Shown: positions 24,973 to 32,952 of the stretch, in pieces
Position numbering within the stretch: position 1 is the first letter of the stretch
How the letters are laid out: each line of letters begins with the position of its first letter
Source of the DNA: Eubacterium sp.
GTDB taxonomy: Bacteria; Bacillota; Clostridia; Lachnospirales; Lachnospiraceae
Direction: 5' to 3'
DNA: 64,000 nucleotides
Assembly (NCBI GenBank): GCA_022764165.1
Contig: JALERM010000052.1
Location: 62,001-126,000, forward strand
The notes under the pieces: model-generated
What the model was told of the DNA's origin: nothing
Database searches by the model: none
What the model saw: only the letters and a program-made list of their open reading frames with translations
Program-made: the position numbers and the translations under genes

Positions 24973-27125
24973 AAGAGGGCATGATTGTAGGAGAAAGATA
25001 CGAGATTATCAGCAGAATCGGAAGCGGCGGTATGGCTGACGTATACAAAGCAAAAGATGGTAAGCTGAATCGTCTCGTGGCAGTGAAGGTAATGAAAGCG
25101 GAATTCAGCGAAGACAAGAATTTTATTGCGAAGTTCCGCAAAGAAGCACAGGCAGCAGCAGGACTGGCACATCCGAATGTGGTGAATGTCTATGACGTAG
25201 GGGAGGACAACGGCATTTATTATATCGTGATGGAGCTGGTGCAGGGTATTACTCTGAAAGACTATATTACCAGAAAGGGAAAACTGACAGTCAGAGAGGC
25301 TACCAGTATTGCGATTCAGGTGTCTCTGGGACTGGAAGCTGCCCACAGAAGTAATATTGTCCACAGGGATGTAAAACCGCAGAATATCATTATTTCTACA
25401 GATGGAAAAGTAAAACTTTCTGATTTTGGTATTGCAAGAGCTGCCTCTTCCAATACCATCAGTTCCAATGTGATGGGTTCCGTTCACTACAGTTCTCCGG
25501 AACAGGTGCGAGGCGGCTACAGTGATGCCAAAAGTGATATCTATTCTCTGGGTATCACCATGTATGAGATGGTTACAGGCCGTGTTCCTTTTGATGGAGA
25601 CACAACCGTGGCAATTGCCATCAAACATCTACAGGAAGAGATGGTATCGCCGAGAAAGTATGTACCGGATCTTCCGTACAGCCTTGAACAGATTATTCTA
25701 AAATGTACCCAGAAGAGTGTGGATCGCCGTTATGCCAGCATGACAGAGCTGGTGGAGGATCTGAAACATTCTCTTCTGGATCCCAATGGAAATTTCGTAT
25801 CATTGACGCCTCTGGCCAGCCATGCACAGACGGTGATGCTCTCTCAGGATGAACTGGATGCCATCCGTGATGGTCGTTCCGGTTATGCGGCACCTCAGAA
25901 GAATAATGATTATCAGGATTATGAAGATGATGAGGAGGAAGAGGAACCAGATGAGTACGATGATGATGAAGATAACGATGAAGAGGATGGAGAAATCAGT
26001 TCCAAACTGGAAAAAGCCATGACCATCGGCGGTTTCATTATTGGTGCTATTATCATCTGTATTTTGGTTTTTTTCATTGCAAAAGCGGCAGGCCTGATTA
26101 ATATTGGTGATAAACCAACGAATGACACACAGATTGAGCAGGAAATCGATCTGGATGAGATGGTGGACGAAAACGGTCAGATTACTGTTCCGAATCTGGT
26201 AAAAATTACTGAAGAAAATGCTCTTAATATGCTGGAACAGTTGGGATTGAAGGGAAATAAGACCGGAGAAAGCAAGTCTGAGTACCCGGCAGGAACAATT
26301 ATTTCTCAGGAACAGGAAGCCGGCACGAAAGTGGATCAGGGTACCGTGATTAATTATGTAGTAAGTGCGGGAACAGATTCACCGGTAGTTCCTGAAGTGA
26401 CCGGATATTCTCAGTCGGAAGCGGAAGCAGCCATTATTGCACTGGGATTGGAAACATCTATTGAGCAGGAATATAGTGATACTGTTGCTATTGGAAAAGT
26501 AATTCGTATCGATCCTGTGGCAGGAACAAAGCTTTCTGCTGGATCAACAGTGAAACTTGTGGTCAGCCTCGGTGAAGAGGATAAAAAAGTTCCGGTACCG
26601 GATGTAAAAGGAAAGGATGAAGCAATTGCTAAAAAGACTTTGACAGACAGCGGATTTCAGGTGACTGTTGAAACTACGGAGACAGCGGAGGGAGTTGAAG
26701 ACGGATGTGTTGCTTCGCAGAGTATTTCAGCAGGCACAGAAGCAGATCCCGGAACGACAGTTACGATTTATGTTTATCATGCTCCTGCAGCAACGCCGGT
26801 TCCAACCACTGAACCAGATGATCCGGGTACAGAAGATGGAGAAACCCCTACCAGCGAATGGCGCTGCAACGTGCAGTTGGTACAGCCTGAAAACTACAGC
26901 GGTGGGCTGGTGCAGCTCCTACTGGTACAGAATGTCAACGGACAGAATGTGGAGACTGTGATTCTGGAAGGACAGACGATTACTTTCCCATATATTGTGT
27001 CAGTGAAAGGTGCTGACGGTGTAGAAACAGGAACCATTTATCTGAAAGAAATGGTAGACGGAGAGTATGTGGAAAGAGGTCATTACTCCAATGTTCCGTT
27101 TAAGAAGGTAGAGTCAGGGAATTAA
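24966..27125 (+). CDS. prkC: Membrane Ser/Thr protein kinase with PASTA domains (PrkC/StkP)
   Basis: A 719-residue receptor kinase that senses muropeptides or lipid II and controls wall growth and division. The kinase domain (residues 8-270) has GSGGMADVY, VAVKVMKAE, HRDVKPQNII and SDFGIARA. A strikingly acidic stretch (about 311-345, nearly all Asp/Glu) precedes the single span (about 355-380). Three PASTA repeats follow (about 400-600), each starting with a VPNL/VPEV/VPDV form. After a Pro/Thr linker comes a further domain of about 90 residues with no PASTA pattern, rich in beta-type sequence. It overlaps the phosphatase gene by 7 nt. Confidence 0.95.
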   Translation: MLKEGMIVGERYEIISRIGSGGMADVYKAKDGKLNRLVAVKVMKAEFSEDKNFIAKFRKEAQAAAGLAHPNVVNVYDVGEDNGIYYIVMELVQGITLKDYITRKGKLTVREATSIAIQVSLGLEAAHRSNIVHRDVKPQNIIISTDGKVKLSDFGIARAASSNTISSNVMGSVHYSSPEQVRGGYSDAKSDIYSLGITMYEMVTGRVPFDGDTTVAIAIKHLQEEMVSPRKYVPDLPYSLEQIILKCTQKSVDRRYASMTELVEDLKHSLLDPNGNFVSLTPLASHAQTVMLSQDELDAIRDGRSGYAAPQKNNDYQDYEDDEEEEEPDEYDDDEDNDEEDGEISSKLEKAMTIGGFIIGAIIICILVFFIAKAAGLINIGDKPTNDTQIEQEIDLDEMVDENGQITVPNLVKITEENALNMLEQLGLKGNKTGESKSEYPAGTIISQEQEAGTKVDQGTVINYVVSAGTDSPVVPEVTGYSQSEAEAAIIALGLETSIEQEYSDTVAIGKVIRIDPVAGTKLSAGSTVKLVVSLGEEDKKVPVPDVKGKDEAIAKKTLTDSGFQVTVETTETAEGVEDGCVASQSISAGTEADPGTTVTIYVYHAPAATPVPTTEPDDPGTEDGETPTSEWRCNVQLVQPENYSGGLVQLLLVQNVNGQNVETVILEGQTITFPYIVSVKGADGVETGTIYLKEMVDGEYVERGHYSNVPFKKVESGN

Positions 27126-27145
27126 GAACACCTTGGGAGAGTTTG

Positions 27146-28030
27146 ATGCAGGGAAAAATCATCAAAGGAATAGCCGGATTCTACTACGTGGATGTAGTAG
27201 AATCCGGAATTTATGAATGTAAGGCAAAAGGCATTTTTCGAAAAGAAAAACAGAAACCTCTGGTTGGAGACAATGTGGAGATTGAAGTCCTGGATGAAGA
27301 AGCGAAAACAGGTAATCTGGTGCAGATTTTGCCGAGAAAGAACCAGCTGATCCGGCCGGCGGTGGCCAATGTGGATCAGGCACTGGTTATTTTTGCTGTC
27401 CGACAGCCGGATCCTAATTACGGTCTTTTGAACCGTTTTTTAATTACAATGGAACAGCAGGATGTTCCGGTAATCATCTGTTTTAACAAGCAGGATTTGA
27501 TACAGCAGGAAGAACGTGAGCAATTATGTAAGATCTATTCAGGCTGCGGCTGCAGGATTTTACTGACCAGTGCAGAACAGGAAGAGGGAATTGAAGAGAT
27601 TCGGGAGATACTTGATGGAAAAACCACTGTGGTTGCAGGTCCCTCCGGGGTTGGAAAATCATCCCTCACTAATCTCCTTCAGGAAGAAATCAGTATGGAG
27701 ACCGGAGAAATCAGCAAAAAGCTAAAGAGGGGAAAGCATACCACAAGACATTCCCAGCTGATGTGTGTGGGGCATCAGACCTATCTGATGGATACTCCGG
27801 GTTTCAGTTCACTGTTTGTGGAAGGAATAGAAATAGAGGATTTACGGATGTATTTTCCGGAATTCAGAGAGTATGAAGGATGTTGCCGTTTTCAGGGGTG
27901 TACGCATGTGCATGAACCGGACTGTGTGGTAAAGGAAGCCGTGAATGCCGGGCGTATCTGCAGAGAACGGTATGACAGTTATGTACAGATATATGAGGAA
28001 TTAAAGGAAAAAGAAAAAAGGAGATATTGA
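27146..28030 (+). CDS. rsgA: Ribosome small-subunit GTPase RsgA
   Basis: A 294-residue circularly permuted GTPase that checks late 30S maturation. An N-terminal OB fold leads into the G domain in permuted order: NKQD (G4), then GPSGVGKSSLTN (G1) and DTPGF (G3). A C-terminal zinc region has CCRFQGCTHVHEPDC. ATG at 27146 follows GGGAGAG; an in-frame TTG lies one codon before. A perfect 14-bp inverted repeat (27174-27187/27194-27207) lies in codons 10-21. RsgA commonly follows prkC in Firmicutes. Confidence 0.95.
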   Translation: MQGKIIKGIAGFYYVDVVESGIYECKAKGIFRKEKQKPLVGDNVEIEVLDEEAKTGNLVQILPRKNQLIRPAVANVDQALVIFAVRQPDPNYGLLNRFLITMEQQDVPVIICFNKQDLIQQEEREQLCKIYSGCGCRILLTSAEQEEGIEEIREILDGKTTVVAGPSGVGKSSLTNLLQEEISMETGEISKKLKRGKHTTRHSQLMCVGHQTYLMDTPGFSSLFVEGIEIEDLRMYFPEFREYEGCCRFQGCTHVHEPDCVVKEAVNAGRICRERYDSYVQIYEELKEKEKRRY

Positions 28031-28032
28031 AA

Positions 28033-28695
28033 ATGTATCAATTGGCACCATCGATTTTAGCGGCAGATTTTAATTGTCTGGGCAAACAGATTTCCCAGAT
28101 TGAACAGGCGGGAGTAGAGTGGCTTCACATTGATGTAATGGATGGCAGATTTGTACCAACCATATCCTTTGGTATGCCGGTTGTCAAATCAATCAGGAAA
28201 AATACATCTTTATTTTTTGATGTACATTTGATGGTAGAGGAGCCGGATCAATTTATTGATATGTTTAAAGCATGTGGAGCCGGACAGCTGACCATTCATG
28301 CAGAGGCATGCCGCCATCTGGATCGTACGCTTCATGCAATCAGAAATGCGGGAATGCGTGTGGGCGTGGCACTGAATCCATCCACACCACTCAGTACTTT
28401 GGAGTATATCCTGGATCTGGCTGATATGGTTCTTCTTATGACGGTCAATCCGGGATATGGGGGACAGACATACATTCCTTATTGTACAGAAAAAATCCGC
28501 AGTCTGCGGAAAATGATTCTCGACAGGGGACTTCAGGTGGATATTCAGGTAGACGGCGGAATCAACGAAAAAACGATTGCTGCGGTTCTGGATGCCGGTG
28601 CCAATATTATTGTGGCCGGTTCCGCAGTTTTTGATGGTGATATCCCGGCAAATGTAAAGAAACTGTGTGATATCATGGGAGAATATGATAAATGA
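28033..28695 (+). CDS. rpe: Ribulose-phosphate 3-epimerase
   Basis: A 220-residue TIM-barrel enzyme of the pentose phosphate pathway. It has LAPSILAADF, HIDVMDGRFVP, FDVHLMV, MTVNPGYGGQ and VDGGINEKT, which hold the metal-binding and acid/base residues. ATG at 28033 is 9 nt after AAGGAG; an in-frame TTG at 28027 overlaps the rsgA stop. The order rsgA-rpe-thiN is common in Firmicutes. Confidence 0.95.
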   Translation: MYQLAPSILAADFNCLGKQISQIEQAGVEWLHIDVMDGRFVPTISFGMPVVKSIRKNTSLFFDVHLMVEEPDQFIDMFKACGAGQLTIHAEACRHLDRTLHAIRNAGMRVGVALNPSTPLSTLEYILDLADMVLLMTVNPGYGGQTYIPYCTEKIRSLRKMILDRGLQVDIQVDGGINEKTIAAVLDAGANIIVAGSAVFDGDIPANVKKLCDIMGEYDK

Positions 28696-29342
28696 AAACA
28701 TTGATTATTACAGGGGGCAATATCGATACAGATTTTGCCCTTTCTTTCATAGAAAAATTAAAAGCAGATTATGTGATAGGTGTGGATCGGGGACTTTTAT
28801 TCTGTTATGAACAGAAGATTATGCCAGATTACATTGTCGGTGATTTTGACAGCCTTCCAAATGGGATTCTGGAGTGGTATAAAAAGAATAGCAATGTGCC
28901 TGTCCGTGAATATAATCCGGTGAAAGATGCCACCGATACCATGATTGCTTTAGAGAAGGCACTGGAACTGAAAAGCAGTCAGATATGGATTCTGGGTGGA
29001 ACCGGTACACGGATCGATCATGTGCTCTGCAACATCCACATACTTAAGAATGCGTATCTGGCAGGTGTGAAGGCATATCTTGTAGATAAGCACAATCGAA
29101 TCAGTCTTCCGGTTGAGAAACATTTTTATCTTGAAAAAGAAGAACAATTTGGTGAATATGTATCCTTCTTCCCACTGGGAGAGGAAGTGGAAGGGCTGAC
29201 CCTGAAGGGATTCAAATATCCGCTGGATGGATACTGCCTGCGGAATCTGGAAGGACTGGGTGTCAGCAACGAAATTGTAGATGAACGGGCAGAAGTATCC
29301 TGGGAGACGGGGATACTGGTGATGATAGAAAGCAGAGATTAA
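28692..29342 (+). CDS. thiN: Thiamine pyrophosphokinase
   Basis: A 216-residue enzyme that turns thiamine into thiamine diphosphate. Typical segments are VIGVDRGL, PDYIVGDFDSLP, KDATDTMIALEKAL, GGTGTRIDHVLCNIH and the C-terminal GLSNEI-like GVSNEIVDERAEV. It overlaps rpe by 4 nt (ATGA) and is the last gene of the run begun by murE. Confidence 0.92.
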   Translation: MKTLIITGGNIDTDFALSFIEKLKADYVIGVDRGLLFCYEQKIMPDYIVGDFDSLPNGILEWYKKNSNVPVREYNPVKDATDTMIALEKALELKSSQIWILGGTGTRIDHVLCNIHILKNAYLAGVKAYLVDKHNRISLPVEKHFYLEKEEQFGEYVSFFPLGEEVEGLTLKGFKYPLDGYCLRNLEGLGVSNEIVDERAEVSWETGILVMIESRD

Positions 29343-29412
29343 TTGGGGACGTTTATAGTTTTTGACAAAAGTAAATAGCAAATGTTGAGTTTTTATGAGT
29401 TGTGTGATAGAA

Positions 29413-29440
29413 TTGACACGTTATATTTTATGAATAATAC
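29413..29440 (+). promoter_or_regulatory. Sigma-A type promoter of ychF
   Basis: Perfect TTGACA (29413-29418), 16-nt spacer, TAATAC (29435-29440), 109 nt before the ychF ATG. Confidence 0.6.
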
Positions 29441-29549
29441 AAAAATGAGAAAATAAAAAAAGTGGGATGTTTTCGGTTCTATATAGGCAGGAAGCGGCGT
29501 GACAAAGGGCGCTCCTCGTGGCAGAAGAAACGTCCCCAAAGGAGATAGT

Positions 29550-30647
29550 ATGAAGTTAGGTATTGTAGGTCTTCCCAATGTGGGAAAAAGTACTTTGTTT
29601 AATTCTCTGACGAAAGCAGGTGCGGAGTCTGCCAATTATCCGTTCTGTACGATTGACCCGAATGTGGGGATCGTTCCGGTTCCGGATGAGCGTCTGAAGC
29701 TGCTGGGTGATTTTTATCATTCCAAAAAGGTTACACCGGCCGTTATTGAGTTTGTGGATATTGCAGGTCTTGTAAAAGGAGCATCAAAGGGAGAAGGTCT
29801 GGGAAATCAGTTCCTGGCCAATATCCGTGAGGTGGATGCGATTGTACATGTGGTTCGCTGTTTTGAAGATTCCAATGTGATTCATGTGGATGGAAGTATT
29901 GATCCTGTGAGAGATATCGAGACCATCAATCTGGAACTGATTTTCTCGGATCTTGAGATTCTGGAGAGAAGAATTGCCAAGACGACGAAGGCAGCACGTA
30001 TGGATAAGACAGCGGCGAAAGAGCTGGAATTGCAAAAGAGAATCAAAGAACATCTGGAAGACGGCAAACCGGCGATTACTCTGGAGACAGAGGATGAAGA
30101 CGAAAAAGCATGGATTTCTGAATATAATCTTCTGACCGGCAAACCGGTGATTTTTGCTGCAAATGTTACCGAGGATGATCTGGCTGATGAAGGTGCTTCC
30201 AATCCGCATGTACAGGCTGTAAAAGAACTGGCGAAAGAACAGAACAGTGGTGTGTTTGTGATCTGTGCACAGATTGAACAGGAGATTGCCGAGCTGGAAG
30301 ATGATGAGAAGAAAGAATTCCTTGAGGATCTGGGAATAGCAGAGTCAGGACTTGAGAAGTTGATTAAGGCAAGTTATGAATTGCTGGGACTGATGAGTTT
30401 CCTGACTTCTGGAGAAGATGAGACCAGAGCATGGACGATCAAAGTGGGAACGAAAGCACCGCAGGCTGCAGGAAAGATTCATACAGACTTTGAACGTGGA
30501 TTTATCAAGGCAGAAGTTGTGAATTATCAGGATCTTCTTGACTGTGGTTCCTATGCGGGAGCCAGAGACAAGGGACTGGTAAGAATGGAAGGAAAAGAAT
30601 ATGTGGTGAGAGATGGAGATGTGATTTTGTTCCGTTTTAACGTATAA
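29550..30647 (+). CDS. ychF: Ribosome-associated ATPase YchF/OLA1 family
   Basis: A 365-residue Obg-related protein that binds ribosomes and prefers ATP. Walker A is GLPNVGKSTLFNSL. The G4 position reads NVTE instead of NKxD, which explains ATP preference in the family. A helical insertion and a C-terminal TGS domain (KVGTKAPQAAGKIHTDFERGFIKAEVVNYQDL) follow. ATG at 29550 has AAAGGAG 5 nt upstream; the frame runs upstream to a GTG at 29499 without a binding site. It is flanked by its own promoter and terminator. Confidence 0.96.
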   Translation: MKLGIVGLPNVGKSTLFNSLTKAGAESANYPFCTIDPNVGIVPVPDERLKLLGDFYHSKKVTPAVIEFVDIAGLVKGASKGEGLGNQFLANIREVDAIVHVVRCFEDSNVIHVDGSIDPVRDIETINLELIFSDLEILERRIAKTTKAARMDKTAAKELELQKRIKEHLEDGKPAITLETEDEDEKAWISEYNLLTGKPVIFAANVTEDDLADEGASNPHVQAVKELAKEQNSGVFVICAQIEQEIAELEDDEKKEFLEDLGIAESGLEKLIKASYELLGLMSFLTSGEDETRAWTIKVGTKAPQAAGKIHTDFERGFIKAEVVNYQDLLDCGSYAGARDKGLVRMEGKEYVVRDGDVILFRFNV

Positions 30648-30662
30648 TTGATGTCCCTTGTG

Positions 30663-30740
30663 AAAGTGGAGAGAAAACCCATAAAAACAGAAAAGTTATG
30701 AACTGGAGCTGCTTTTTGTGGGATTTCTCTCCACTTTTTT
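30663..30740 (+). terminator. Terminator of ychF
   Basis: AAAGTGGAGAGAA-ACCCA pairs with TGGG-TTTCTCTCCACTTT (one mismatch) over a loop of about 36 nt, followed by TTT. The arms also contain AGTGG like the MraZ boxes 160 nt further on. Confidence 0.75.
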
Positions 30741-30859
30741 GTGTTCTGTGTGCAGATTGTGGTAAATACACTGCTAAATAGTGGAAATAGGGCGTTTTTT
30801 TCTATGAAAATGTAATAATATTGTAATGGTTTTCTTATCTATTTTTCAAAAATTCCCCC

Positions 30860-30888
30860 TTGTATTATTTTACAGTTTGGTTTAGAAT
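30860..30888 (+). promoter_or_regulatory. Promoter of the dcw cluster
   Basis: TTGTAT (30860-30865), 17-nt spacer, TAGAAT (30883-30888). The start point near 30895 is just ahead of the MraZ-type repeats, and a leader of about 140 nt precedes mraZ. Confidence 0.65.
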
Positions 30889-30897
30889 GAACATATA

Positions 30898-30932
30898 AGT
30901 GGTAGAAAGTGGAGAATAGTGGTGTAAAAGGG
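30898..30932 (+). promoter_or_regulatory. MraZ operator: AGTGG repeats at 10-bp spacing
   Basis: AGTGG occurs at 30898, 30908 and 30918, each with a 5-bp spacer, and AAGGG at 30928 continues the same phase. MraZ rings are known to bind such direct repeats at their own promoters. The site covers about +3 to +38, so binding should repress the dcw operon. Confidence 0.8.
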
Positions 30933-31037
30933 AGGAAGTGTGGCAGCAAATTCCCGATTCCACTACGGAGCAGATGGTTGGGGAGAGCCGGATGTTCCTT
31001 CAGGGCATGATCCTGATTTCTCAAAGGGGTAAATTCT

Positions 31038-31469
31038 ATGTTCATGGGAGAGTACAGTCATTCGATTGACGCTAAAGGAAGATTGATTATACCGTCTAAG
31101 TTTCGCGAAGGATTGGGAGAAGAATTCGTTGTTACTAAGGGTTTGGACGGCTGCCTTTCTATTTATCCTATGGAAGAATGGAAAATCTTTGAGAAAAAGC
31201 TGGAAGCTTTACCACTTACCAACAAAAATGCACGGAAGTTTTCTCGATTCTTTGTTGCAGGCGCCACAATCTGTGAGCTGGACCGGCAGGGGAGAATTCT
31301 CGTACCGGCAACGCTGCGGGAATTTGCAGGCCTGGAGAAAGATGTGGTACTTACCGGAAATTTGAACCGGATTGAGGTCTGGAGCAAAGCGAAGTGGAGT
31401 GAGAACAACGACTATGATGATATGGATGCGATTGCAGAGGATATGCAGGAGATGGGAATTATCATCTAG
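31038..31469 (+). CDS. mraZ: Transcriptional regulator MraZ
   Basis: A 143-residue DNA-binding protein with two SpoVT/AbrB-like halves: [16 protein letters not shown] and [19 protein letters not shown]. It forms a ring that binds direct repeats and represses the division and cell wall cluster. First gene of the cluster, as usual, with matching repeats at 30898-30932. AAAGGGG precedes ATG. Confidence 0.96.
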   Translation: MFMGEYSHSIDAKGRLIIPSKFREGLGEEFVVTKGLDGCLSIYPMEEWKIFEKKLEALPLTNKNARKFSRFFVAGATICELDRQGRILVPATLREFAGLEKDVVLTGNLNRIEVWSKAKWSENNDYDDMDAIAEDMQEMGIII

Positions 31470-31490
31470 TCCGGCAAAAAAGGAGAATTT

Positions 31491-32441
31491 ATGGAATTTA
31501 AACACAAGTCTGTGTTACTTCATGAGACCATTGACAATCTGAAAGTGAAGCCGGATGGCATCTATGTGGATGGAACATTAGGAGGGGCAGGACATGCCTC
31601 GGAAGTATGCAAATTATTATCTGCCACGGGGAGATTAATTGGAATAGACCAGGACGATGCGGCAATAGCTGCTGCTACGGAGCGTCTGCGGGAGTATAAG
31701 AATCAGACGGTAATCATACGCAGTAACTATTGCAACATGGTCCCGGAATTGAGAAAAAGGGGAATCAGTTCTGTAGACGGAATTGTACTGGATTTGGGAG
31801 TATCTTCGTACCAATTGGATCATGCAGAACGCGGATTTACGTACCGGGAGGATGTACCTCTCGATATGCGTATGGATCAGAGGCAGGAACAGACTGCCAA
31901 AGATATTGTGAACACATATAGTGAAAGTGACCTGTATCGTATTATCCGTGATTATGGAGAAGATAAGTTTGCTAAAAATATTGCAAAACATATCTGTCTT
32001 GCACGGGCGGAGAAAACCATTAATACGACAGGGGAACTGACAGAGATTATAAAGCGGGCAATTCCCATGAAAATCAGAGCAACAGGCGGTCATCCTGCAA
32101 AACGGACATTTCAGGCACTGCGCATTGAGCTGAACCATGAGCTGGATGTGCTCCGCGATTCTTTGGACGGAATGATTGATTTGTTGAATGACGGCGGGAG
32201 AATATGTATCATAACATTCCATTCTCTGGAAGACCGGATTGTAAAAACGATTTTCCGGCGTAATGAGAATCCCTGTATCTGCCCTCCGGGATTTCCGGTC
32301 TGTGTATGTGGAAATGTAAGTAAAGGCAGAGTTGTAACAAAGAAACCAATCCTTCCTTCAGAAGAAGAATTAACCGAAAACAGCCGTTCGCAGAGTGCGA
32401 AGCTTCGTGTATTTGAAAGGCGTGTTTCCGGCAGTTGTTAA
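31491..32441 (+). CDS. rsmH: 16S rRNA m4C1402 methyltransferase RsmH
   Basis: A 316-residue SAM-dependent methyltransferase (old name MraW). Motifs: [45 protein letters not shown] and [12 protein letters not shown]. It starts 21 nt after mraZ with AAGGAG before ATG. Confidence 0.97.
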   Translation: MEFKHKSVLLHETIDNLKVKPDGIYVDGTLGGAGHASEVCKLLSATGRLIGIDQDDAAIAAATERLREYKNQTVIIRSNYCNMVPELRKRGISSVDGIVLDLGVSSYQLDHAERGFTYREDVPLDMRMDQRQEQTAKDIVNTYSESDLYRIIRDYGEDKFAKNIAKHICLARAEKTINTTGELTEIIKRAIPMKIRATGGHPAKRTFQALRIELNHELDVLRDSLDGMIDLLNDGGRICIITFHSLEDRIVKTIFRRNENPCICPPGFPVCVCGNVSKGRVVTKKPILPSEEELTENSRSQSAKLRVFERRVSGSC

Positions 32442-32454
32442 AGGAGATAATCAG

Positions 32455-32940
32455 ATGGCCAGTAATGGTAGAAGAAGGGTAAATTCACGGACGGAACGAT
32501 ATGAACAATATATCTATGACGGCAGTGCCGTCAGAAAACTACAGCCAGAACCGGAAGAAGTACCACAAAAGAAAAAAGTAAGCCATACTGTTTCCAGAAA
32601 CAGAGCAAAAGCAAAGCGAATGAGCAGAGGATATGTGGTTTTTCTTGCGGCTATTTCTGTTGTAGCATTACTGATGTGTGTGAAATACCTGCAATTAAGA
32701 TCTCAGATTACAACGCAGCTTAAAGAGATTGCCGCAGCTGAGTCTGAACTCAGTCAGCTGAAGGCAGACAACGATGCACTTTATAACAGCGTTGTTGCAT
32801 CTGTGGATCTGGAGTATATTAAAAATGTAGCGATGAATCGTCTGGGAATGAAATATCCGGATGAGGATCAACTTTATCAGTTCAATACGGCCGGAAATAG
32901 TTATGTTCGTCAGTATCAGAATATACCGGACGTAAAATAA
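32455..32940 (+). CDS. ftsL: FtsL/DivIC-type division protein
   Basis: A 161-residue bitopic protein. A basic cytoplasmic part (about 60 residues) is followed by one span (GYVVFLAAISVVALLMCV) and a leucine-zipper-like coiled coil (LKEIAAAESELSQLKADNDALYNSV), then a short C-terminal motif RLGMKYP that is typical of FtsL. It should form a complex with FtsQ/DivIB and the PBP at the septum. ATG at 32455 has AAAGGAG 8 nt upstream. The position after rsmH supports FtsL. Sequence alone does not tell FtsL from DivIC. Confidence 0.85.
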   Translation: MASNGRRRVNSRTERYEQYIYDGSAVRKLQPEPEEVPQKKKVSHTVSRNRAKAKRMSRGYVVFLAAISVVALLMCVKYLQLRSQITTQLKEIAAAESELSQLKADNDALYNSVVASVDLEYIKNVAMNRLGMKYPDEDQLYQFNTAGNSYVRQYQNIPDVK

Positions 32941-32952
32941 ACAGGTGGTTGT

